From the NCBI GenBank assembly GCA_019925795.1, contig CM034314.1, positions 22,995,774-23,059,773 on the forward strand: a stretch of 64,000 nt of DNA, given 5' to 3'. Below are positions 55,840 to 64,000 of this stretch, in pieces (the first letter of the stretch is position 1; each line of letters begins with the position of its first letter). A program made the position numbers and the translations under genes. The notes below the pieces were generated by a model, which saw only the letters and a program-made list of their open reading frames with translations, ran no database searches and had not been told where the DNA came from. The DNA comes from Dendrobium chrysotoxum (lineage: Eukaryota > Streptophyta > Magnoliopsida > Asparagales > Orchidaceae).

Positions 55840-57200
55840 TACATAAAAATGCACAAACACAATCAATTCCTAATTCTAAGATATCCTTAAAGCTAAGTGG
55901 TGTATGCACCCTACACATGCAAAGATTAATACTTAATTAATTATAAATAACAATTAGATTAGTGAATGATTAGAGCATAACCATCCACTAACACTCCCAC
56001 ATAATTTATATTCAAACATGTCCAATCTGTGTTTAGAATTTCAAAGTAGATCTCTCAACCTAAAAGATTTAAGTATATACATATTATTTTAAAATAATTT
56101 TAAATATATATTCAATATACACATAGAGCGATATATAAAGTTTAAATTTAAAATACCTAAACATATGATTAAATTAACTTCAATATCTAAATGAGAGATC
56201 TACTGATTATTTGAAGTAATTTAAAAATAAATTTTTAATTTTGATGATACATAATATAATATTTAATTAGATTTTGATTAACTATTAAAATAATTAAATA
56301 ATTAATATTAATCAAAATAAATCAAATTTTGATCTATGAAATTAATTTCAAATTAAAGTACTCAATTTTCTGAAAATTTTAAGGTATTACACTTATTTTT
56401 GGGTTTAAAATGATTTTTTTATAAATTTTTAAAGCTTAAATTATTTAAAAGGTTGTTTTTAATTAATTTAAAATTAATTAATGATTAAAATTTTTTTTAA
56501 TCAAGTTAATTTAAATCTTAAATATTTTTTGAAAATTTAAAATTATTTAAAAATATTTTATTTAAAATTTTCAAAATTTTTTAATATTAATTTAATATTA
56601 ATTAATAATCAAATATTTAATTAATTAAAATATAAAATATAATTTAAATTAATTTAATTTGCAAATTATAATAATTTAAAATAATTATTCAATTATTAAA
56701 TTTTAATAAATAAAAAAAATGTTTTAATGTTCAATTAATGAATATTTATTAATTAAAATATTATAAATCATTTAAGTAATATTAAGTACTTTAATTAATT
56801 TTAATTTGAATTATTAAATATTTTTAAAATTAATATTTAAATTTTAAGATGATTCAACATTTAATTAATTAATCTTTAATTAATTATTTAAATATTTAAT
56901 TAAAATATTAAATAATATTAAATAATTTAAATTATATGTTAATTTTAAAATATTTAAGTTCTATATTATGAATTAAATTAAATATTTAAAATTAAAGCTT
57001 TTAATAGGAAAATAAAATAAATAAATAAATAAAATAAAATAAAGTTATTTCATTTTTATTTAAATATTAATTTAAAATTTTAGTATTAAATATATTTAAA
57101 ATAATAATTTAATAATAATAATAATATATATATATACTAATTTAAAATCAATTTCTAATTTTTTTATTTAAAAATGATTTAAAAATGAATTTAAATCATT
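55840..57200. other. extremely AT-rich stretch, no gene
   Basis: From about 56390 the sequence is almost only A and T (ttaatta, taaaat, aattaattaa runs) for some 800 bases. It has low complexity and may be DNA-unwinding or a matrix-attachment type region, which is inference only. Confidence 0.7.
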
Positions 57201-57204
57201 TTAA

Positions 57205-57330
57205 ATATAAGTGGCGGCGCCGGCGCCGGCGGAGGTTGCGTGGTAGCCTCTGATTAGCCGCTTCAAACCGTGACCAATCATTGGCAATGATTGCATCGCC
57301 GCGTAATCATTGCCAATGATTACAACGACG
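57205..57330. repeat. GC island with GCCGGC run and paired AATCATTG palindromes
   Basis: ggcggcgccggcgccggcgg at 57213-57232 is nearly self-complementary. Two copies of aatcattg-g/c-caatgatt (near 57278 and 57305) each form a dyad and together form a larger one. It lies directly after the AT-rich stretch. Function unknown. Confidence 0.75.
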
Positions 57331-58870
57331 GTGACTCACTTAACCATGTCAGCGTTGGGTCCGTGCCATTGGATCATCCGCGGTTAGGAATGAACGGCCA
57401 GGATTTAGCCGGACGAAAGGATTAACCATGGGATCGAATCCACAGTTAATCTTAGCCGTGGTAAGGCTTGATCTGGACCGTTGATCGAGCAATCAATAGT
57501 CCAGAAAACGTACGCCTTAAGCAGGCTATAGAAACGGCCTAGAAAGCATTTTTTGACTCGTTCATTCGATCAGGTGCACCAAATCAGTTAAAATTTTAAA
57601 CCTAGATTATAGGGATGAACAGAAATCATGTGGAGTTCATTTTGTAGCTTAAAAATCCCTATTCAAAAAGTTAATTAATGCTAAGTGTTTGAGCTAGGGT
57701 TAGAGATTTAAGGAGTTTTTATCATTTATTTTGGAAAATGTTTGAACCTCTAAACTTGTAGACTGTCCTCGCTTAAGTTTGAAGAAGAAATCCAAGCTCA
57801 AAAATGCCTAGATCGGTTGTCTCGGGGTTTGGACGGATCTTGGCTCGAACTCACAGGATTCTTGCCGCCAGCGAGGACTAACTGGTTAGATTTTAGTAGG
57901 GATGTGAGAAGGAGGTAGTTGGGGGCTTGAAGGAGCAAGGAGTTCGGCTAGAGAGGCTGGAAGAGGTGAGAGAGTGCTAGGTTTAGAATGAGCATCATTT
58001 TGAGTCTTTTACCCTATTCAAACATCAATGAGCTTATTGGACGGCTAGGATCATTTGGGGCAGCTCTTAGATGATTGACATTTGTCCCCAGGGTAGGTGG
58101 GAGACAAGGGGATCAAGGACAAAGGACAAGTGAGGTGTAAAGGGGGTTTTATCCTTATACAAGTATGTGGAAATGATCCAGACCATTGGATCCTGATCTG
58201 AAGGCTGAGGGTAGTCCTGGGAAAGTTCTAGAGCTTGTTAAGGTGGCTGGATGAGTTTAGATTAGAGTGGGTTAGCTTAAATAGGAGATTTAACCACATT
58301 TGACTACTCTAAAAACTTAATTTGCGGTCCCTTGCCACATGGCAGTTGAGGTGGCATGGGAGAGGGCTTTGGGTGTTGGGTTAATGGCTTAAAGGGGACT
58401 TAAAGATTAAGGATATAGAGTTTGAATGAGTGGGAGAAGGTTTAAGGGTGTTTGACCATGTGTTGACTGGGTTAACTAGTTGACCAGCACATATGGCTGG
58501 TGATGTGGAGGTTAGAGAGTTGATTGGATGTGTTGAAGGGAATTTGAAGAGTTAAAGTTGGAGTTTGAATATTTAAAAAAGGAATTTGAGCTATTTTGAC
58601 CAAGTCTTAATGTGTTGACTTGGCCAATTTAGCTTGAGTTTGACCCATATTATATCAAAGAAGGTTTAAAGTATTAGATGGAGTGTTCTTGAAGTCTCTT
58701 GAAGCAAATAGAATAGAATGATAGATGAAAGATGGGATTTGACTATGGGTTTGGCCAAAGTTTGAGATTTGACTTAGTCAAACTTGGTGTGATTTGACTC
58801 CAAAAGGATTTGAAAATCTTTGAATCATAATTTGAGATGGATTTGAGGGTTTAACAGATTTGATTTGATC
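57331..58870. other. no gene seen; leader-like, G-rich DNA
   Basis: Phrases such as gaccgttgatcgagcaatc and ggacggctaggatcattt are of the kind often found in plant retroelement LTRs and leaders. No frame above 60 codons and no domain. Confidence 0.45.
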
Positions 58871-58885
58871 AAATAGGTTGGAATA

Positions 58886-59115
58886 ACCTATTTAGACCCT
58901 TAAGGAACACTTGGGTTAACCTTGGTTGGCTTAGTTAACTGGGTTGACCCAGGAGGTTGGTCTAGGCTTAAAAAAATTGAAATGATAAATGGAGACCAAT
59001 GGAGGTGGTCCCAAGGTCTGGGGAGGTTATTTGATTAAAATGACATATTTGAACCCTTAAGGGCCTTTTTGGTCAACCTAGGTTGACTTGGTTAACCAGG
59101 TTGACCCAAGGGCTA
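58886..59115. repeat. duplication, about 157-bp period
   Basis: Acccttaagg-, aacct(t/a)ggttg(g/a)ctt- and ggttgaccca(g/a)-containing text at 58898-58960 is repeated at 59053-59115 with about 80% identity. It contains many GTTGAC/GTCAAC half-palindromes. Confidence 0.65.
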
Positions 59116-59689
59116 GTTTTGGGTCCAACAGGTTTGGTTTGATATTTGAAACTTGCTAGAAGTGGTTGCATTTGATTTGGAGCTCATTTGGTCCAAAGGG
59201 ACTATTCACACCCCATAGGAGTATTCTGGTCATTTTGATTCCTGGTCAATTGGAGGTCAAAGTGAGTCCAACAAAATACAATTTAATGTTTAAGAGGTTA
59301 TAATTAGGGGTACGGAAGTGATTTGAGGGTTTGGAGATGGCTCCAAGGTCAGAATCCAATTGATGCAAGGTCCAGTGGCATAAGCCGTAAATATTTTAAG
59401 GTTTTATAGCCTTTGGATTTTAATTCAGTTTCTAGGGTTAGAAACCTCAGAATGAGCTCAAATTTGGAGGGTTGTCCCTAGAGACATGTCACATTAGGAT
59501 ATAACTAGCAGACTCTGAATTAGAGGTCATTTGATTGTGTTTTGAAGTATTTAAATATTTGCTGGAAAAGGCTTTCAGGACTTAGACCTTTAGCCTTGGA
59601 TTTGAGTCTGAAAATCTGGATTTGATCTAGATTTTGGGTTTGAACATATGGATTTGAATTAAGTCTAGATTGAATTGAAATCTATATTG

Positions 59690-60165
59690 ATCTAGAGGAA
59701 TCCTAGGGTTTAGAGTAGATCCTATGGTCTAGATCAGCTTAAAGGCATCCTAGGGTCTAAAATAGATTCTAAGGACTGAAGTCTAGGAAGATCTTAGAGT
59801 CTGGGTAGATCTAGGACATGGGTAGATCCTAAGACCAGAAGTCTAGAAGGATCCTAAGGTATAGGATCTAGGAGGTCTCTAGAGTATAAGAATCCTAGGA
59901 TCTAGGGTCTAGAAGAATCTTAGGATCTAGAGTAGATCCTAAAGTCTAAAATCTAGGAAGATCCTAGGGTTTTTTTTTTATTCTAGAATGATCCAATAAT
60001 CTAAGATGGACTATAAGCTAGACTGATCTGGGGTCATGATTGATTTGAATCGGAATTGATCTTAAAGTCTGGATTGATCTAAGATCAGATTGATCCTAGG
60101 ATCGAAGTTGATCCTAAGGACTAAAAGGATCCTAAGGCCTGGATTCATATGGAGTCTGGATTGGG
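59690..60165. repeat. short degenerate repeat, gatcctagggtctag type
   Basis: Some 20 variants of (a)gatcctaggg/atctag and agtctaggaag occur with 22-28-base spacing. CTAG/GATC dyads dominate. A nine-base T run near 59970 interrupts it. Confidence 0.8.
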
Positions 60166-60166
60166 T

Positions 60167-60248
60167 CCTAATGACCTCATACAAAAATGAGGTTAATAAA
60201 TGGACCCCCAATATGTATAGTAGAATAAAGTTCTATTGCACATATTGG
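60167..60248. repeat. double hairpin, copy 3
   Basis: cctaatgacctcat-acaaaa-atgagg repeats the text at 39581-39607 exactly. It is followed by aataaatggacc and a dyad from ccaatatgta to gcacatattgg, then cgttgac, as at 50429-50502. It stands at the edge of the 3' repeat array of the gypsy element. Confidence 0.8.
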
Positions 60249-60329
60249 CGTTGACAGAATAAAATGGTCAAGTATAGAATTTTGATCCTAAAAAAATGAA
60301 AAGTCTATCCCTGGGGAATCAAGTTTGAA

Positions 60330-62340
60330 TTAATATTAGGGTACTACTAGGAAAAGTGTACTATACCACTAGTGTATCTGGTCCTAAGGGAAAGGAAGAG
60401 TCTATCCCTAAAGGAGAAGAAAATCTAGGGTATCGTATAGGAAGGAAGAACTCCTAACTATAGAGGATTGAATCTAGATTTGATTCTAAGAGATAGGAAA
60501 TCCTCACCCTAGAAGATTGAGTTTAAATCAAAACTAGGGTAGTGCCACGAGGGGTGTGCTCTACCACTAGTAGATCTAGTCCTAAAGAAGGAAAGAAAAC
60601 ATATCATTAAATGAAAAGAAGACATGGGTGATCCAATAGGAAGGATGAACTCCTAACTATAAAGGATCGAATCTAGATTTAATTCTAAGGGAAAGGAAAT
60701 CCTAACCGTAGAAGATTAAGTTTGAAATGATACTAGGATAGTGTTGGGGGCAGCATACTCTACCACTAGTAGATCTGGACCTAAGGGAATGAACATCTAA
60801 CCCTAAGGAAGTTGAATGATCGTCAAGGAAGGAAGAATTCCTAACTACAGAGGATCGAAGTTGAATTTAGATACTAGGATAGTGCCACGAAGGGCGTACT
60901 CTACCACTAGTAGATCTAATCCTAATGGAAGGAAGAAATACCTGTCCTTAAGGAAAAGATAAATGAATTCAGGAAATTGAAAATGAAATTGAAACTAGGG
61001 AGTCTAATCTTACGGGAAAGAGAAAACTTAACCCTAAGGAGAAGAGAACCTCGATGATCCTATAGGAAGAAGGAACTTCTAACTATAGAGGATCTAGTTT
61101 GAATTTGATACTAGGGCAGTGCTATGAAGGATGTACTCTACCACTAGTAGATCTAATCCTAATCGAAGGAAGAAATACCTAACCCTAAAGAAAAGAAGGT
61201 TTGACTTTGGAATTTGAAATTGAATCCAGGACGATGCCACAGGGGACTTATTCCATCACTAGGGAGTCTAATCCTAAGAGAAGGAGAAAATCCTAACCTT
61301 GAGGAGAAGAAAGTTTGATTTTAGAATTTGAAATTGGATCGAGGATGGTGCCACAGGGGACTTATTCCATCACTGGTGAGTCTAATCCTAAGAGAAGGAG
61401 AACACTTACTCTAAGGAAAAGAGAAACAGATGATCTCATGGGAAGGGAATATTGCTTCGTATAGGAGATCAGGCTTAAAGTTTTGAATTTTGAAACTAGG
61501 ATGGTGCCACAGAGAGTATTATCCATCATTAGGAAATCTAATCCTAAGGAGAGTAAAACATCTAACCTTGAGGAAAAAAAACTGGAGGACCCTGTGGGAA
61601 GGAAGCATTACTTTCCAAAAAAGGTCATATCTAGATTTTGAACCTAGGATGGTGCCATAGAGGGTGTGCTCCATCACTAGAAGATCTAATCCTAAGGAAA
61701 GAAAGCATGATGACTCACATCTGTCCTTAAGGAAAAGAAAATTGGATGATCGTGTGGGAAAGAAGCACTGGGACTCATACCTAACCATAGAGGATCAGAA
61801 CTGGATTTTAAACCTAGGATGGTGCCACAGAGGACGTGCTCCATCACTAGTAGATCTAATCATAAGGAGAGAAAGTAGGATAACTCACATTTGTCCTTAA
61901 GGAAAAGATGACTGGAGGACCCTGAGGGAAGGAAGCTTTGCTTCCCACAGAAGGTCAAGTCTAAATTTTGAATCTAAGATGGTGCCATGAAGGGCGCACT
62001 CCATCACTAGAACATCTACTCCCGAGGAAAGAAAGCACGATGACTCACATCTATCCTTAAGTAGAAGAAAACTAGAAGATCCTGTGAGAAGGAAGCATTA
62101 CTTCGCACAGAATTGGGTCTGGAGTGATCGTATATAAAGGAAACTTGCTTTACACAGAGGATCGAGTCTGGATGATCATATGTAGAGGAAATTTTCTCTA
62201 CGTAGAGGATCAGGTCTTAATGATCATATGTAGAGGAAACTTGCTCTACATAGAGGATCTAATTGAATTTTGTATTTTAAAATTAGGATGGTGCTATAAA
62301 GAGCGTTATGCATCACTAAAAGATCTAATCTTAAGATTAG
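60330..62340. repeat. gypsy 3' repeat array with 12 conserved boxes
   Basis: A box of about 50 bases (aggatggtgccacagagggc, then g-tgctccatcactagtaga, then tctaatcctaagg) occurs near 60345, 60540, 60725, 60884, 61108, 61228, 61343, 61498, 61647, 61817, 61977 and 62286. The spacers vary from about 115 to 310 bases and contain gaaggaagcattacttc-like lines. Frames of 78-89 codons here are artefacts. Position downstream of pol fits the hypervariable 3' UTR known for Tat-lineage elements. Confidence 0.85.
62120..62265. repeat. 47-bp tandem x 3 inside the array
   Basis: Three units contain gatc(g/a)tat(a)tgtagaggaaa, then a small hairpin (tagaggaaattttctcta in the second), then cgtagaggatc. This is a nested, younger amplification. 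Confidence 0.8.
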
Positions 62341-62468
62341 AAAGTATGGTGACTTACATCTAACCTTAAGAAAAGAGAAATGAGAACTTGAAATTAAAAA
62401 ACTTGAACAAGATTGAGTCAAATAGATTCAAAATTTGAAAATTTTATAAATTTGAAATTCAAGCTACA

Positions 62469-64000
62469 TCAGGCATAGTATTTCTTTAGGAATCACCCAT
62501 TTACAAGAAGCATTGAGTGATTTCCTTTATAATCCACTAGCTGATACGAGCCTCCTTTGTAGACTATTTCTACTACGAAGGGTCCTTCCCATGTTGGTTC
62601 AAACTTCCCACCGAGCTTTCAGTGGGCTATAATAGGCCTCCGAAGAATCAAGACCAAGTCACCTACTCGGAAGATTCTAGGTCGCACTAACTTATCGTGA
62701 GCTTGAACCATTCTAGCTTTATGGAGTTCTAGTTTTAACTGGGCTTGGAGATGACGTTCTTCAAGACCCTCAAGTTCTTCTAGTCGAAATTGTACATTCT
62801 GTTCTGTTATAATCTGACTATGGACTGCAGTTCTGAGCGAAGGAATTTGAATTTCCAAAGGGAGTATGGCCTCGGACCCATACACTAGTGGGAATGGTGT
62901 GGATTTGGTTGGGGTTTTATATGTGGTCCGATAGGCCCACAAAGCTTACACCAACCTCTCATCCCATTGACGTTTATTGTCATCCATGGACTTTTTGATG
63001 ATTTAAACCAGGGTTTTATTGAAGGCCTCAGCAAATCCATTAGCTCGTGGGTAATAGATCGTTGAGTATCTCCAATCAAAACCGTGGCGACTTGCAAAGT
63101 TATTAATTTTTGTAGACTTGAAAGTGGACCCATTATCGGATATAATTCTGCGGGGTATGCCGAACTGATATACGATATGGTCATGAAAGAAATTTATTAC
63201 ATGGTGTGATGTTATATTTCTCAATAGAACTGCTTCTGCCCACTTTAAAAAGTAATGAGTCGCTGCTAAAATGAAGCGATGACCCCTTTAAGAAGGAGGG
63301 TCAATTGGCCCAATGATATCCGTGCCCCAACTTTTTAAGGGCCACGAAGCTATCATAGGATGCAATATGTTAGACAGCTGATGTAAGACCACACCATAAA
63401 CCTGACACTGATGACAATATTTTACAATTTTCATACAATCATCAATCATTATAGGCCAGTTGTAACCAAGTCTCTTAATTTTCATTTTCATCTTAGGACT
63501 CGATTGATGAGCACCACATAATATCTAGCATGGACTTCGTTAACGATCTTCAGGGCCTATCGTTTATCTAAACAATGGAGACACATCTAATCGAACGATC
63601 ATCGGTACAATGTATTAATGACTATTGCATATGATAGGGCACGTTTCTTGATTTAATTAGCAAGAGACCTGTCGTGGTGAAGCTTGCCTTCTTGAAGTTA
63701 CTTGACTATTGGTTGTCTCCAATCTTCTTCTTCATCGACTGCTGAAGAGGTTGAAAGGATCAGGGAAGATTATTTATTGAGGTACTCCATATCTATAGGA
63801 GACATGATTTGATGACCCTAAACTTCTATCGGGATAGAGTCTTCTTATAGACAGGAAAATTCCTTTGCAAGCTTTGCTAAGGAATCCGTCAAAGAATTGC
63901 TTCCACGAGGAACCCTATACATAGTTGTAATGGGAATTTGCTCGAGAAATTGCATTGTGTATTAGTGGTATTTAAGGAGTTTAGGATTCAAGACCTTATA
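62469..64000 (-). pseudogene. Tat/Ogre-like Ty3/gypsy pol, RNase H end and integrase
   Basis: It runs off the window end. Reading on the minus strand: decayed RNase H C-terminus (about 64000-63770, NPKLLKYH, PRGSNSLTDSLAKLA), a linker with DEEEDWRQPIVK, the integrase zinc region (63491-63288: KRLGYNWPIMIDDC, CHQCQ), the first Asp in WGTDIIGPI, the second in ISDNGSTFKS and the Glu in ANGFAEAFNKTL (63224-63003). The C-terminal domain (62942-62619: PFPLVYGSEAILPLEIQIPS, FRVGDLVLILRRPI) continues, with one stop, through GGKFEPTWEGPFVV to a TGA at 62469. Two or more frameshifts and stops. In an intact element the product inserts the cDNA. The lineage call rests on the integrase wording typical of plant Tat/Ogre elements and on the downstream array. 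Confidence 0.9.

Noticed and set aside
61519..62421. ORFs of 65-89 codons on both strands
   Set aside because: Contained in the hypervariable 3' array; not conserved from unit to unit.
1..64000. tRNA, rRNA or intact host genes
   Set aside because: I looked for cloverleaf-type blocks, rRNA text and domain-bearing ORFs on both strands and saw none; a dedicated scan would be needed to exclude a tRNA.

Overview
The window is intergenic, repeat-dominated DNA from a flowering plant nuclear genome. The evidence is the transposon content: two Sirevirus-type Ty1/copia elements, a Tat/Ogre-like Ty3/gypsy pol gene, a CACTA transposon whose coding exons are split by introns, and a Mutator-like MITE. I see no intact host gene, tRNA or rRNA. 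The species cannot be fixed from the sequence. All coding remnants are broken by stops and frameshifts, and many changes look like CG to TG/CA decay, as expected of methylated, silenced DNA.

Layout. 1-2.7 kb: degenerate tandem repeats, an AT-rich stretch and a possible gene scrap. 2.8-8.2 kb: a 5'-truncated CACTA element with a TNP2-like C-terminal exon set, a second ORF of the Transposase_24 type and a terminal CACTA end at 8202; a 618-bp Mutator-like MITE with a perfect 9-bp target duplication sits inside it. 8.2-10.7 kb: no genes, a TA microsatellite inside a weak inverted repeat. 10.7-12.3 kb and 39.8-41.2 kb: two direct copies of one repeat (called R here), each with an internal minisatellite. 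They flank the whole copia complex and a decayed coiled-coil transposon ORF (35.7-36.9 kb), so they may be the LTRs of an older host element.

12.58-35.65 kb: a nested pair of Sireviruses. An outer plus-strand element (truncated 5' LTR 12580-14149, 3' LTR 33900 to about 35653) is split within its gag by a complete inner minus-strand element (LTRs 14265-16137 and 24045-25913, target duplication CACTA). Both encode gag, protease, integrase, reverse transcriptase and RNase H. Both also carry a further conserved ORF of about 360 codons between RNase H and the polypurine tract.

The most striking signal is a dense array of short dyad-symmetric motifs, ATCGTCC-N-GGACGAT or ATCGTAC-N-GTACGAT, in the U3 part of every LTR of this group, ending just upstream of a TATA-like box. 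It is also present in the solo LTR at 43225-45232. The same kind of array, with its own TATA-like box in the inner element, sits directly in front of the extra 3' ORF. This looks like a duplicated promoter module driving two transcription units of one retrotransposon.

41.4-64 kb: two paralogous non-coding blocks (A, 41.4-46.85 kb, interrupted by the solo LTR; B, 52.1-55.8 kb), an 85-bp dimeric tandem array (50.9-52.05 kb), a G-poor 1.4-kb stretch, very AT-rich DNA, a small GC-rich island with palindromes, and finally the 3' end of a Tat/Ogre-like gypsy pol gene on the minus strand (62469 to the window end). That gene is followed by a 2-kb hypervariable repeat array of the kind known from the 3' untranslated regions of this lineage.
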